From: Ecdyonurus torrentis
Lineage: Eukaryota; Arthropoda; Insecta; Ephemeroptera; Heptageniidae
NCBI GenBank assembly: GCA_949318235.1
Contig: OX439136.1
Coordinates: 4,219,693 to 4,283,692 of the forward strand
Length of the DNA: 64,000 nt
Direction of reading: 5' to 3'
Positions 12,361 to 24,959 of the stretch are shown one piece after another (within the stretch, counting starts at the first letter, position 1; every line of letters begins with the position of its first letter). A model generated the notes under the pieces. The model did no database searches, was not told the origin of the DNA, and saw only the letters and a program-made list of their open reading frames with translations. The translations under genes were made by a program, and so were the position numbers.

Positions 12361-12765
12361 AAGTTAATTTCAGTTAAGACTATAACTTTAACTCTAACGT
12401 TAACTCTAATTTGTCCCCAACTATAACGGTACCTTTAACGTTAACTATAACGTTAACAGCAGATGATATGTATTTTTTATGACTTAATCATTTATAAAGT
12501 TAATATATTTTACTTATATTTACTTTATTTATAAATAAACAGGTAATATTTATTTAATAGTTCTCTCACCTTGTCAGTTGATTTTGTTTTTTTTTTAGTC
12601 AGTATTTCTTTCAAAAATTAACGTAATAGTTATCATTATTATCACTATGTTAATTTGAATTTTTGTTAATCTATAACTATAAAGATAACTTTTGCAACAT
12701 GTTGTTTAATTATAGAAATCATTTCTTAACGTTATAGTTACCTTAACGTTAACAACTTTACATTA
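12361..12765. repeat. region with recurrent AACGTTA words
   Basis: CTAACGTTAACTC, TTTAACGTTAACTATAACG and, in mirrored form at the right, TTAACGTTATAGTTACC. May be a decayed MITE with repeated ends. Confidence 0.35.
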
Positions 12766-12821
12766 AACGACAATAACACTGGAGTAAAGTTTTGTATTTT
12801 AAAACTGGTAAACACTAAATT

Positions 12822-12848
<27 letters not shown>
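12822..12848. repeat. (GA)n
   Basis: Pure GA tract of about 13 units. Confidence 0.95.
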
Positions 12849-12849
<1 letters not shown>

Positions 12850-12852
<3 letters not shown>

Positions 12853-13670
12853 TATAGTAACTAAAATAGGTAGTATGGTCACCACATTCTTCTTATGTAC
12901 GAGGGTGTAACCACATTTAGTAGGCCTATGATTGGCGTAGAGAGAAAACCACTTTTGCGGAGATGCCCAAAGTCACTTCGTTAGCCAATCTCAGCGGCGG
13001 ATTACAATGTCTCAGAAAATCATTAATTAATAATATTAATCAACTGAGGAGGATATTCATAGATTCAAAAACAATAGCTGACTTGTTTAGGCATGTTTGG
13101 ATATGGTTTTTATGTCCTGACAATTCGTATTAGTAGCGCTATGTTTTATTGAAGTGACCCCTTTTAACATGGGTTTAGATAGGACGGTGTGAAGCAAAAA
13201 AACGCTTTTGCTGAATCGACTGTACTACCTTTATAGTTACTATAGAGAAATCCAGTCTCCTACTATCCAAAATGCAATATTTTGTGCATTTTACCTCTGC
13301 ACATTCGTAAGCTCTAAATCATGTTTATCCGTGCTCTAAAGACCCTTAAATTAGCCAAAATTTGATAGAAGAGATTATATTACTTATGTTATGTTACTTA
13401 TGTTACTCCAAACCAAAATATGTGGTAATGTCTGTTGTAGAGAGCATACATTAATATACCCATCTGTATCATAAAAGTTGAAGTTCAATTCTTCTAGTTG
13501 TTTTAATTAGAAGGATTAAGTAGGTCATTAATAATTTGCATTCTCTTCAAGATGATCCAATATTTTCAATGGAAAATATATTTCATTAAAATTAAATTAT
13601 TCATCGGAATTATCGATTAAATTAGCTAATTAAATTATAATTCAACAATGGAGTAGCTTTAAAAAGGTTA
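12850..13670. other. unique sequence of more even composition
   Basis: Lacks long repeats. 12890-13020 has inverted CCAAT-like words (ATTGGCG, AGCCAATC) but no open frame or start site that can be supported. Confidence 0.4.
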
Positions 13671-13683
13671 CAAGTATATTATA

Positions 13684-13858
13684 TGTACCAAAAGCAAACA
13701 AACGGGAACGGGAGAGAGTTGGGAGTGAGCTGGCTGGGCCGGTATGGTGGTGCGGAGGGCGGGGGTCGCGCGTGAGGGTAGGTGGGGACGTGGGACTTCG
13801 GCAGGCCCCCGGCATCCGTTAGAGATGGGGCGTAGACACCTGCTACAGCATGATGGTT
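13684..13858 (-). mobile_element. GC-rich insert with 12-bp flanking direct repeats
   Basis: About 175 bp, strikingly GC-rich in an otherwise very AT-rich setting, flanked by AAGTATATTATA at 13672-13683 and again at 13859-13870. The direct repeat is what retroposition leaves. On the minus strand it is open as a Pro-rich peptide (including PSLTDAGGLPKSHVPTYPHA), but no family is recognised and no poly-A is obvious. It may be a processed pseudogene fragment, a SINE of another kind or a foreign insert. Confidence 0.45.
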
Positions 13859-14847
13859 AAGTATATTATACAATTTTAACACTTTCTTTCATTTTGAAAT
13901 TTCAATACAATATTAAAGTGTCTTTAAAAAGTGGTTCATGATAGATTACTGAAGTACATCAAAACTTGTTGACAACTTTAGGTAGGTTTTTAACATTTTT
14001 CAACAACTTTTCACTGACTATATATTATATATATTTATTTTACATTTAAATTATTCATAAATCATGGAGAAAGAAAAGAAAACAAGATAGAGACTTTTTT
14101 CTTACGTTATAAATAATGTTTGTAGTGTAGTACAGTGGTTGTACGTGTTTTTCTTTAGATTTCTAGAATTAAGATTGTTATTTACGTTTTTTTCTGTTTT
14201 TTTTTTCTTTCTTACTTTACTAACATCTGCTTGAGGTAATATTTACAATTAGCTTTACTGTAATGGAAAAGGTTTTTATGCAATGTGCTTAAACTATAAA
14301 CGTGATGTTTTTAAAACATGAAAGATATTCACTGTATCTTTTATTTATAAAATGAACTTGATACTAACTCAAATAACGTTAAAGTAATGTTTCATTATTA
14401 CTGTAATCCTAATCCAAATAATGAATTGCAAAAGTTAAATAGTGATAATAATACAAATTTTAATATTTTTATTTGATTTTTATTATTATTATTGTTATTT
14501 TTTTAGATGGGCAGCTACATAATAATAAAAGAAAATATATTAAAGAAGGTTAAAAAATAGCTAATTAGTTTTGTTATATTAATTCATATCTATGTACAAT
14601 GTACATCTTTCCACTACTGGTGATTTAAATATTTATTTTTACCGTTATTGCATCACAAATACAATACAGTACATGCAACGTATGATATATTATGACGAAC
14701 ATTTACAAATTACATTGTGTATGTACATTTTTATTAGCTGTTAGCCATGACATCATGAAATATTTTTGTGAAGGTTGTTTCATTTAAATAATAACGAAAA
14801 AACAACAAATAGAATAAAAATATTCAGGAAGCATGAGCAAGTATAGG

Positions 14848-14922
<75 letters not shown>

Positions 14923-14924
14923 AT
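14848..14924. repeat. (AAAT)n, about 19 units
   Basis: Pure tetranucleotide tract. Read on the minus strand it is TTTA, the same tail motif as the retroposon at 19155, but no matching body adjoins it. Confidence 0.95.
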
Positions 14925-15526
14925 TATTACACTATCATTTTGGCCTGAATTTTTGGTAAATAAAGTTCGTCTCAGTATTGCTTCACTCTCTGTTGATTAC
15001 AATGCAATAAAATATATATATAAAAAACGAGCATGCTGGGTGACGGGTTGGAAAATTGCCAGTAGAAGGAAATGGTTACATGTTATATCCTTGCGGGGGA
15101 GCCACATCCAAACAATTGTTGCTTTTATCACGTAGAGAAATACTAAAATAACATTACAGTTTTATTATATTTTCTCTCTGTTTCCGTATATACGACTTTT
15201 CCTTGTCATATTGTCATCAAAAGAAAAACCTTTGTGTTCAACGTTTGTGTGTATTATTTAACATTTTGCTGTCATAAGCATAGTATTGTAAGTCAAATAA
15301 ACATAATATAAATATTGTATATAGAAATGAGGACAAAATGTAAATATCATTTGAATTTATAGCTTAGAGAATTTGCGAGATCTTTATTCAATACTTTTAG
15401 GGTCATATTATTTTACTGACTAATGCTAAAAATATTGCATGTGTTCATAAACAGTAACTTCAATTTTATTATTATTATTATTATTATTTTTCTAGGAAAA
15501 AGGTTATAATTAAAATTTAGCTTTAA

Positions 15527-15868
15527 AGTCATAGACCACATAAAACAATATGTGCTTTTTAATGAATAAACTTGAAATGGGATCTTCAAAACTGTTGACA
15601 ATTTTTACCAGAATGTTAATGTAGCCCCCATGAGAGAACGTGAAAACAATGTAAAGTATGTAATTTCCGTGACTTTTCATGTTTATGACGTCAGAAACAT
15701 GCAAAAATTAGAACGAAAATGTTTTGCGGGTTGCATAAATCTAAATTTCTAATCACTGCTACGGAGTGGGAGCTACTGTTGGATTTAGAGACAAACTAAA
15801 GTTATTTATGTAAGTCCCATCAAGTGTTTTGAGATATTAATGCTTATGTTTTTCTCTGGTCTATTCCT
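15527..15868. mobile_element. MITE family B, full length, TTAA-flanked
   Basis: A 342-bp copy with TTAA at 15523-15526 and 15869-15872. Ends are AGTCATAGACCACA and TCTGGTCTATTCCT. Orientation is opposite to the copies at 32274 and 62435. It carries TATGACGTCAGAAAC. Confidence 0.85.
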
Positions 15869-16093
15869 TTAAGCCAGTTAATTATAAAAATGTTTCCAGT
15901 TGCAATGTTTAGTTGCAATGAACTTTTTTTTCAGTTACAATAAAATGAAATATATATTTCACCAAATATCAAAGTTGAAAAGCAAAGAATACCTTAAAAA
16001 TTATTGCAGAAGTTAAAATAAATTTCACATACTGAAATAGATTGACACAATTATTCATAGCTACAGATGATACAATAAAAATTAATTACTTAA

Positions 16094-16428
16094 AGCCATA
16101 TACCACATAAAACAACATGTGCTTTTTAATGAATAAACACGATATGGGATCTTTAAAATTGATGAAAATTTTTACCAGAATGTTAATGTAGCCCCACGAG
16201 AGGTCGTGAAAAAACTGTAAAGTATGCAATTTGCTTAAAAATTCATGTTTATGACGTCAGAAACATGCAAAAATTAGTATGAAAATGTTGTGCGGGTTGC
16301 ATAAATCTAAATTTCTGATCACTGCTACGGGGCTACTGTTGGATTTTGAGACAAACTAAAGTTATTTATGTAAATCCCATCACGTGTTTTGTGATATAAA
16401 TACTTATGTTTTTCTCTGGTCTATTCCT
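16094..16428. mobile_element. MITE family B, 3' TSD mutated
   Basis: Begins after TTAA (16090-16093) and ends TCTGGTCTATTCCT, followed by TCAA where TTAA is expected. It is in the same orientation as the copy about 230 bp to the left and very similar to it, with a short deletion near GCTACGGGGCTAC. Confidence 0.8.
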
Positions 16429-17080
16429 TCAAAAACAACTATATAGTTTTTTTTAATTATAAGTAGTTACGCAACTCTTTTTCCTTATAAACGAGTACTT
16501 GTTTCATAAATATATATTTATACAAAAAAAATGTAACTTTAATAAAAAAATGAAGTAATAAAAATAAGAATAAAATTTCTTGATGATGCCCTAAGGATTT
16601 TTTTTCTGTTGAAAGAGTTGCTGCTTTATAATTACCAACGTTAAGACAAGAAAATCGCTATAAGATCTCATTAACAAATTCTGACAGACTTCCTTCCCAT
16701 CTACATTAACTATAATCTAGAAATGTTCTCTTGAAAACATTTTTCTTGTAAATCTGTAAATTTTTTAGTTTCAAACTTGTCAACTTAAAACACTAATAAT
16801 AATTATTGCATTAAATACAAAATATAATTATTTGATGAATAATTACATAATTACTATGCACTTTAATTATTAATAGAATAAATTCTTGTAAATGAGTATT
16901 ATCAATGTTTCAATTTTTCTTATTAATTTGATTAAGTACTGTAGCTAAAATATGTAAAAAAAAAAAAAAATGTATATAATACATAATATGCAAATTATCG
17001 TTTTTTATATGTATTTTAAACTAGAAGGGCAGTGTTAAAAAGCTAGCAATAAGGTCTCATAATGCTTATCGATTATAATT

Positions 17081-17083
<3 letters not shown>

Positions 17084-17155
<72 letters not shown>
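17084..17155. repeat. (TA)n
   Basis: Pure TA tract of about 36 units. Confidence 0.95.
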
Positions 17156-17158
<3 letters not shown>

Positions 17159-17384
17159 CTAATAATAATAGAATAGATCACAAGAAAACATATAAGTATT
17201 TATATCACACAAAAGCTTGAAAGGGCTTACATAAATAACATTTAAAATCACAAATAGTGATCTTTGTTCAACAAATTTCAACATATAGTATATGAAACCG
17301 GCACAACTTTTTCATTTTTTTTTTTTTTTTTTGCTTGCCATATTGTTTTATTGTGCTATACACTAATCCCAATCCCACTTTCTA

Positions 17385-17695
17385 ATTAATGGAAAAGCAC
17401 ACTCGGGCCGGCCACGGTCTAAGTACACAGCCCGGCATTCACCATGACAGCCTAGAGAAACCGTGGAAACATCTAGGCAGGCTGGTCGGTGCAATTACAT
17501 CAATCATGCACCTCCCGAATACTGTGCGTCGTCATGGAATGCATGTAAACATGCATCGTGCAACGTGTTGTGTTCTCACCTTCACGTACGCACCCAGCAG
17601 TGGCTCGAACCTATACTCGGTGAAGAGTACAGAGTTGCGAGTCAGCTGCCTTCACCACTCGGCCATACCTGCTCGGTATGCCGATCTCTGTTAAA
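17385..17695 (-). mobile_element. tRNA-derived SINE, near full length
   Basis: Read on the minus strand, the head at the right has A box TATGGCCGAGTGGTGAAGG and B box GGTTCGAGCC, a Leu/Ser-like tRNA (class II) pattern. The body has ATGCATGTTTACATGCATTC and CACGGTTTCTCTAGGCTG and ends GGCCGGCCCGAGTGTGC. GC content is far above the surroundings. The 100-codon plus-strand open frames over it are not genes. Confidence 0.8.
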
Positions 17696-17829
17696 TATTT
17701 GCTTATTTATTATTGAAAAAATAACTTTATTGGCCCAGGCAGTTGATAATAATAAAACATAGTTACAACAAGCTTTGGTCTAGTCATTATTTACAATTAA
17801 CATAATAATAATGATACATAAATATATTT

Positions 17830-18059
17830 CAGGCAGTTTGACCACCTCTCGTCCATAGTGGCGAGTGCTGCCGTCGTAAGATTTGGTGGTCTGAGATGCA
17901 CAGGTCTGGTATTAGGAGCCCAAAGGAGTGTGGTAGTAAGGGTTGAACCTGTGGTCTGGTAAGCCACAGTTCATTGTACGCCCTCTTACTAGAAAGGATT
18001 CGTCCTAGACCTGTCCTACACCGAAAGGGACTAGGGCGTCATGATATGTATGTATGTAT
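17830..18059 (+). mobile_element. 5S-type SINE body, head missing
   Basis: Shares GATGCACAGGTCTGGTATTA, AGGAGTGTGGTAGTAAGG and GTGGTCTGGTAAGCCACAG with the element at 20085 but lacks the 5S head. Ends near ATGTATGTATGTATTTATGG. Probably a 5'-truncated copy. Confidence 0.65.
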
Positions 18060-18426
18060 TTATGGCTACAATAATAAAGTTTCAATACAGTTCCTGTACA
18101 GTCTTACCTTTTTATAACCATAATAAATTGAAACCTTTATTTTAAACTGCTAATTTATATTTATTGTTCTTTACATTTAAAAATCTAGAATTTTATTTAT
18201 TAATTTAAATAATTTTGTAAGTTAATATGTGATAAAATCAGCTACATTCTTAATTAATATTTGTAAGGTTTTATGTTTATTGATATTAAACGTTTGTGAT
18301 CAAAATATTTAATTAAATTATTAACATAATGTAGTAATAATCATTTGTTCAAAATCTCATTATATTGAAAATCTCTGACAAGCTAATTATGTTCAAAATA
18401 TGTCAAAGTTGCTTGTAAGTGGGCGT

Positions 18427-18475
18427 ACATCTTTTGTGGCCTCTCAATAATAATCAATTATTATTATTAATAAAT
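18427..18475 (+). mobile_element. retroposon-like 3' tail
   Basis: CATCTTTTGTGGCCTCTCAA followed by TAATAATCAATTATTATTATT resembles a LINE or SINE 3' end with an ATT tail. A near match lies inside the SINE at 47397-47443. Confidence 0.45.
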
Positions 18476-19154
18476 TATTTTAAACTCGAAAACCTCAAGA
18501 ATACATTTTAAGAGCTTCATATTATATTTAATTAATTCCAATACTTTTTAATTTACAATTTTAGTATTTTCATCCAAATAATTAATTTGTAACACCATAC
18601 AGCATTTCTCTTTGTGTAATATAATATATTTATATTTATACACAAGACTTTTTTAAATAATGCATATTTTTAATAACTCAAAATATACTTGTTAAAAAAG
18701 TTATATAGATATTTTTGCAGTTTCATAAGAAAGATCTCTCTCCATAACTTTTGACTATAATTATTAATTACTATTTAGGCATAACTATTTTTTTCATATA
18801 GTGATTTGTGTAGGATAATGTTTTAAATAATTAAATGTGTTTTTTCTATATTATTTTTATTCATAAATCACCTGTAAAAACATATATGTAAAATTGCCAT
18901 GTAATAACTCTGTATTCAAGTTTTTAATGGTTAAGGATAAAAAAGGCATTCTTGCCTTAACCTTCGCCATCAATAAAGACGTTTTGAATTTGAATGAATG
19001 ATTTAACTCATGTTATAATATCTGTTGTTATAATAATTGTGATATATAATTTTAATTTTGTTTTTAAAGATATTTGTAACTATTTTTCTCTCTCTCTCTC
19101 TCTCTCTCTTGCTACGTAGTATTATTACTTCTTCCCTATAATTTTATATGCAAT

Positions 19155-19458
<304 letters not shown>

Positions 19459-20084
19459 CTGAAGATCACAATTATCAGAATTTTAAACATAATAAATTCA
19501 AAGATCTTCTAGCTTCAAAATGAAGCTTCTTTACTTTACAAATTTCTAAAAAAATATATTTGTTAATATACACTTCAACATTTTTTAACTACATAGAGAA
19601 GAAACACTTACGTTAAACGTTTTTCTTTTCATATCTATGACATTGTGCTTGTTTATGACTGGTTGCACAATAAAATAATATTTAAAAAAAAAATATATCG
19701 TTGGCTTACACTGCTTATAGAACCCATTTTTTTACTTTAAAAACGTTTGAAAAAGCTTTCTTGTGTGTAAAATATACAACAGTATAAAAAACTATTATAT
19801 AACAAGCATGTATACTACCGAAAAAAAGTAAGTTAAAAATATGTGAAGTGGTGTGTAAAAAGGTAACAGGAAAATATGCATGACTTATCATCAGACATAA
19901 TAATTTAATAATAATTAAAGCACAAAATTCTCATATATATTTTATATATAGGTATCTAAAAATTGCAACAAGTTAAAAAATAAATTCTCTCAATATTCAT
20001 TTGAAATTTGTTACAATTGATTGAACATTTAAAACTCATTCATTTTTTTATAAAACTCATTTTACATATTTTTTTCTTGCACAG

Positions 20085-20457
20085 CCTTATCGTGTTTTCT
20101 GAACTGGTTCCCGTTGGATCACCGAAGTTAAGCAACGTTGAGCGTGGTCAATACTTGGATAGGTAAAACTTTACAAACACTGGCGGCATACGTGGCTATG
20201 CTATAGCCATTTGACCATTGCTTGCTAACGTGAGTGCTACGAATTCCTGGTTTTCCTAGCGTCAGTGGTCCGGGTTGCACAGATCTGGTAGTCAAGCCCA
20301 GAAGAGTGTGATAACGGGCTTAACCTGAGGTCTGGTAAGCCGCAGATCATATATTAAATCTCACACTATGGAAAGGTTTAATCCTGGACTACATTGAAAG
20401 TTATTATGACATCATAATGCATACCTGCTTTTTATTATTATTATTATTTTATTATAC
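20085..20457 (+). mobile_element. 5S-rRNA-derived SINE (SINE3-like)
   Basis: The head at 20101-20165 is 5S rRNA sequence (see separate entry). The body contains GCACAGATCTGGTAGTCAAG and ACCTGAGGTCTGGTAAGCC, and the tail is an ATT run at 20430-20457. The body matches 17830-18059, which shows it is a dispersed element rather than a lone 5S pseudogene. SINEs with 5S promoters are known as SINE3. Confidence 0.75.
20101..20165 (+). pseudogene. 5S rRNA-like segment, promoter of the SINE
   Basis: GGATCACCGAAGTTAAGCAA followed by GAGCGTGGTCAATACTTGGA and TAGG matches the internal control region (box A, intermediate element, box C) of animal 5S rRNA. The 5' and 3' thirds of 5S rRNA are absent, so it is not a functional 5S gene. 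Confidence 0.8.
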
Positions 20458-20694
20458 CGCTTACACCACTACCACTGCCCCGCCAAGAAAGTTTTATTTT
20501 TCAATTATTTCTTTACGTTGAAAATGTCACATGATACAGCAGGACTCTGAGGAAGTTAGTAAAAAAGGGAACTAGATCATGCGATCTAATGCGACATGGA
20601 AAAAAAATTTAACTATCCTTAAGGTTGCTATGATATTGAGGATTATAGTTTGAAGAAAGTTGAGTAATAGCTATGGCAGGTAAAGTCATACCAA

Positions 20695-21117
20695 GCTTTC
20701 TATGGCTAAATGGTGAAGGCAGCTGAAGCGTAACTTTGTGCTCCTTACCGAGCGCATATTCAAGCCATCGCTACTAGGTATGTTTCGTGAAGTGTAATAG
20801 CACAATACGTTGTATATAATTTAATATCTTTCCACGATGATGCACACTATTCGGGAGATGCATGTCATTGCATCGACCAGCTTACCAAGATTTTTCCACG
20901 GTTTCTACAACGATTCTATAGGTACGATAATATCACTAATATCGATTGTCAATTTTTTTTGGCGTAATTCCCTATCTTTTAAAATTAAACAAAAGACACG
21001 TAAAATTTTAAAAAGTCATTCGTGTTCTATCGTACCTGTGGAATCGTTGGGTTTCTCTAGACTGTCATGGAGCTGAATATTTACTATTTAGTCGGCCCTT
21101 GTGTGTGATTTTCATTT
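20695..21117 (+). mobile_element. tRNA-derived SINE interrupted by a MITE
   Basis: The head carries polymerase III boxes: A-like TGGCTAAATGGTGAAGG and B-like ATATTCAAGCC, spaced as in a Leu/Ser-type tRNA with a long variable arm. The body matches the copies at 17385, 47345 and 50583 (GATGCACACTATTCGGGAG; GTCGGCCCTTGTGTGTG). A 142-bp hAT-like MITE splits the body. Confidence 0.75.
20908..21049. mobile_element. hAT-like MITE inside a SINE, 8-bp TSD
   Basis: A 142-bp element with inverted ends CAACGATTC...GAATCGTTG (extended match through GGTACGATA). Flanking octamers GGTTTCTA (20900-20907) and GGTTTCTC (21050-21057) match 7 of 8. Removing it restores the SINE sequence CCACGGTTTCTCTAG seen in other copies. 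An 8-bp duplication and CA-terminal ends are typical of hAT elements. Confidence 0.8.
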
Positions 21118-21963
21118 TTCATAGTACACATCACTTAAAAAATGTCTTGAGCGGAATTATGGTAAAAAGTAGCGTGGCAAGCAATAAAGAAAAAAGCTGC
21201 TCGAATGGTTAGCCAATTTCTTGAGTACCTCATTAAACTGCAATCCAGCGCACTGTGTAAGCAAATAATACTACGTATGATGTTATTATCATTACTGTAT
21301 TACAGTATGAATAATGAGCTTTCAAAATGTTAGGTGTATTTAATTAAATACACAAGTATTAATACTTATTGTTTTTGTCCGTTTTTATAAATGTATAATT
21401 TATTATTATGAATTTGTTTTGAAATAAATTGAACCGACCTATAAGGCTATGCCTTGGTTGGAGTATGTACCTTGTGGAAACTAATAAAAAAATATATATT
21501 ATATTTATAATCAATACTAAAATAATACACAAAAGTAAGAGATGCGAATACATTATTTTTCATACTTTTTCTCACTACACTTTTTAGCTGTCATATCATA
21601 ATTGTTATCTTTAAAAATATATTACGTTTGCTCTATATTTAATGTTCTACTGTTACGTCAAATTATATACGTAAGTTAAAAACGTAGGAGGTTTGATAAA
21701 ATTTATCTACAGTATAATTTACGTCATACTTGTCCAAAGGGAATTTTGATATCAAATTTTAATCTTTATTTATTTGATTTGCAAGTATGTGCAGGCAGTA
21801 TAATATCAGTTTTTACCTTTAAGATTTATATTAATGTATGACACTTATTAAATTATTATAACTAATTAATTATTTAAACAGTTATAATTTTATATTAAAT
21901 TTAAATAACATTATATCGATCTTCTCGAGTCAAACTGAAGCTTCTATACTTTACAAATTCCCA

Positions 21964-22156
21964 AATGCGGGTTTATGACGTCAGAGCTCACTAGTCCACA
22001 CGCGTGGAAACAGGCGAGCTGTGTCGTCACAAACCCGCAGCTGTCATTTTGTAAATGGAAAATAAATTAGAAATCAACGACTGCGGCCAAATTAACGTTG
22101 ATATTTAGGTATGTTAAGATATTAGGCAAGTTTTTTGTTCAAGGTGTTCTACGCCT
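21964..22156. mobile_element. MITE family A, left-truncated subfamily
   Basis: The right half ends TTCAAGGTGTTCTACGCCT before TTAA (22157-22160). A mirrored core (GCGGGTTTATGACGTCAGAG and its inverse around ACACGCGTGGAAACAGGCGA) marks a subfamily shared with 61838-62095. The left terminal region is missing. Confidence 0.75.
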
Positions 22157-22308
22157 TTAACAGTTATAATAATGTCAAATATAATTGATCTTAAACATGA
22201 CATAATTTTCTATATTCAATTGTTTTATTATACGCATGTTGTGTTTTGACTTCACTTGTTCTACTCTGTAAAGACATGTAACGTAATATAAAAGAAAAAA
22301 AATCATGC

Positions 22309-22618
22309 TATAGAGTGTATGCGCAAGACGTCATATTTAATGCACTTGGAGGCCATACTGAAGTAGTGAATAATATTGCTCAGCATAGGACAAACTTCGT
22401 TTTAGGTGATTTTCTTTGGTAAACCGGTTAATTTATTGTTATTGTTATTTTTACCAGTTACTTGAAATATACTAATTCAACATATTTACAGCATCAATGC
22501 TCTAAAAAATAATGAACCGTGTTTTTAAACTGGCAAAATGAGTTATTTTCGTATACCACCTATGCTATTGAGTGATCCAACATGACGTCGACTTTAACAT
22601 GAATGCATAGACCCTATA
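22309..22618. mobile_element. MITE family F, uninterrupted copy
   Basis: About 310 bp with imperfect inverted ends TATAGAGTGTATGC and GCATAGACCCTATA (12 of 14). Contains GACGTCATATTTAATGC near the left end and CATGACGTCGACTTTAACAT near the right. It serves as the empty-site reference for the nested insertion at 53792. Confidence 0.8.
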
Positions 22619-22745
22619 CAATATGAGAAAGTCAACAGCACTTCAATTTAGCCTAGGGAATGATCTCCACGACGCACACCTGATTACTAAAGCATACATT
22701 CCTTGTATCATCTAGACTAATGGTTCACTTCTTACACATTATACA

Positions 22746-22746
<1 letters not shown>

Positions 22747-22820
<74 letters not shown>
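22747..22820. repeat. (TA)n
   Basis: Pure TA tract of about 37 units. Confidence 0.95.
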
Positions 22821-22821
<1 letters not shown>

Positions 22822-23501
22822 CTCAAAAATAGTTGTTTCCAACAATGTTGTTGAGGGTTGTTGATTTTATCCTTTACTACAGAATATGTGAGAACTCCAT
22901 TATTTCCAACAATGTGTTACTTAGCAAATTTGAGAGAGAGAGAGAGAGAGAGAACTACTATGTATTTAAAAATAATAAGGTTGGGAGGGATTCATAAAAA
23001 AATAACAGTGCCACTTTTGAAAAAGTCACAACAATAAGAATATTTCAAAAGATAACTCTGTAATCTTATTGTTGAATCTCTCCTAATGTTCATATTTTTA
23101 GTCATTTAATTTTTTTTTTTAAAGTTATCATCATGCTGTAAAAAAATTATAATAAAAAATACACTGATAGTAATCATAAATAATAATTAACAATTTAATG
23201 ATTTAAAAAGCTTGCAAATTACATTGTTCATGCCTACCATTATTTTGTAGTAATTTACATCAAATGAAAACTTAAAATTACTCTTTGATTAAAAATCATA
23301 CTACAAAGTAAAATAAAAAAAATCTCTTTGTACATATTTCTGTCATTCATGAAATTTATTTGTTAATACGTATCATGTTGCAAATTGTAAATACTATTTT
23401 TTTTATAGTAGCATAACAATTTAACAATTAATTAAATTGTAAAGCGGCATGAAAGTAATATCTACTAATAACAGTTACATATAAAAAACTGCAGTTAATG
23501 T

Positions 23502-23514
23502 ATTTTTTTTTTTT

Positions 23515-23568
<54 letters not shown>
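23502..23568. repeat. poly-T then poly-A (52 A)
   Basis: Thirteen T, GC, then 52 A: the longest A run in the window. Confidence 0.9.
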
Positions 23569-23570
<2 letters not shown>

Positions 23571-23649
23571 AGAAATAATAAAATCTTGTAAAACATAGTA
23601 TAAAACCACAAAAAAATTCACCATTTAGTTAAATATGTAATAAATTTTC

Positions 23650-23651
<2 letters not shown>

Positions 23652-23714
<63 letters not shown>
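23652..23714. repeat. (TA)n
   Basis: Pure TA tract of about 31 units. Confidence 0.95.
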
Positions 23715-23719
<5 letters not shown>

Positions 23720-23792
23720 GTTCAATATTTACTGTCATCTGATCAAGAGATATATTGAACAAAATGACAAAAGAAAATCTACTGTTATTTAC

Positions 23793-23883
23793 TATTTTGT
23801 AAAGATGAGATATCGACGAGACAAGCAATATAACAACGTCATTAAATTGTAGTGACACTTCAGCAGAGCTTCTATCTCCGTAC
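23793..23883 (-). CDS. possible exon, weak
   Basis: A 91-bp minus-strand segment of ordinary base composition between CTATACAG/GTACGG and AAAATA/GTAAAT. Two frames are open. One reads YGDRSSAEVSLQFNDVVILL and onward. The other could follow the 24099-24151 exon in phase (GTEIEALLKCHYNL and onward), but it ends in a phase that does not match the exon at 8593 without another exon between. It may be an alternative exon or chance. I do not recognise the peptide in either frame. Confidence 0.22.
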
Positions 23884-24098
23884 CTGTATAGAATGGTTAT
23901 ACCAATAATGATAGAGAAGTTCATGAATAAAAATATACGTTAATAGTGAGTTCAATCAGAAACGACAAAAAACACAAAACATATATGAGACATCGTCTAG
24001 ACAATGTCCTGAATGTCAAGTTTTGGGTGTAGAAAATGGGAAAAGTTATTGACAAGCAATGTTTACAAATATGAAAATAAAGATCGTATTAACAATAC

Positions 24099-24151
24099 CT
24101 AGAAATTTGTCTATAAGAGGAGGAGTCAAAAGTTCAATATCCCCAGATTTC
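24099..24151 (-). CDS. candidate upstream exon of the same gene
   Basis: A 53-bp open segment on the minus strand, between an acceptor ATTTACAG/GAAATC and a donor CTAG/GTATTG. Its only open frame reads KSGDIELLTPPLIDKFL and leaves one trailing G. That G plus the two leading bases of the exon at 8485-8593 (TA) makes GTA (Val), so the joint would read DKFL-V-SDFTQQ in frame. The other frames hit stops. It is short, the acceptor is only average and the implied intron is 15.5 kb, so this is a candidate. A transcript joining it to 8593 would confirm it. Confidence 0.45.
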
Positions 24152-24755
24152 CTGTAAATCTATTGCTGTAAAATTTGATATGATTTCCAAAGATTATTCT
24201 GTCAGCTCCAAGATTCATCACCATTTCATTTAATTACGTCCTTTTTTTAAATAACATTGAAACAAAATTTTCTACCCATGTTATTCAAATTTTAAATTTT
24301 GTATGCAATATATCATGAAGTAAGATTTTTTTTTTCACATAATTAGTTTCTCACATAAAAGCAAAGAAAGCATGTGTGATTGATGATCATTTTTTTTATT
24401 CAGCCTAATGCCATTACTGAGCCCTCCCCTTAAACCAACTTTTACAATGCCATTTACATTGCCGTGTTAATGTTTCTCATTAAATAGCTTTCATAATAGA
24501 CATAAGATTCTACTTAAATTTGACGTATTATATATATACACACATTGGAAATTATTGTTGTAGTGATGTGACATACTTCCACAATTCGTGCAGTATATTA
24601 GATTCATTATGTAACCAGTTTTTTAAATTCCAGAATAACAATGTGCTTTAAAAATAAATAAAAACTATAAATAGTACATTTTTTTTTTTTACTTTTGTAT
24701 AACTCTACTCTACCTTACTTTACATCTATATTACGTATTTCATGTATTTAAATTA

Positions 24756-24955
<200 letters not shown>

Positions 24956-24959
24956 GCTT

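Noticed and set aside
17389..17762. 100-codon frames that look cysteine and histidine rich
   Set aside because: They lie over a tRNA-derived SINE in antisense; other copies of the SINE break the frames.
20101..20165. Functional 5S rRNA gene
   Set aside because: Only the internal promoter portion of 5S is present and the rest is a SINE body found elsewhere.
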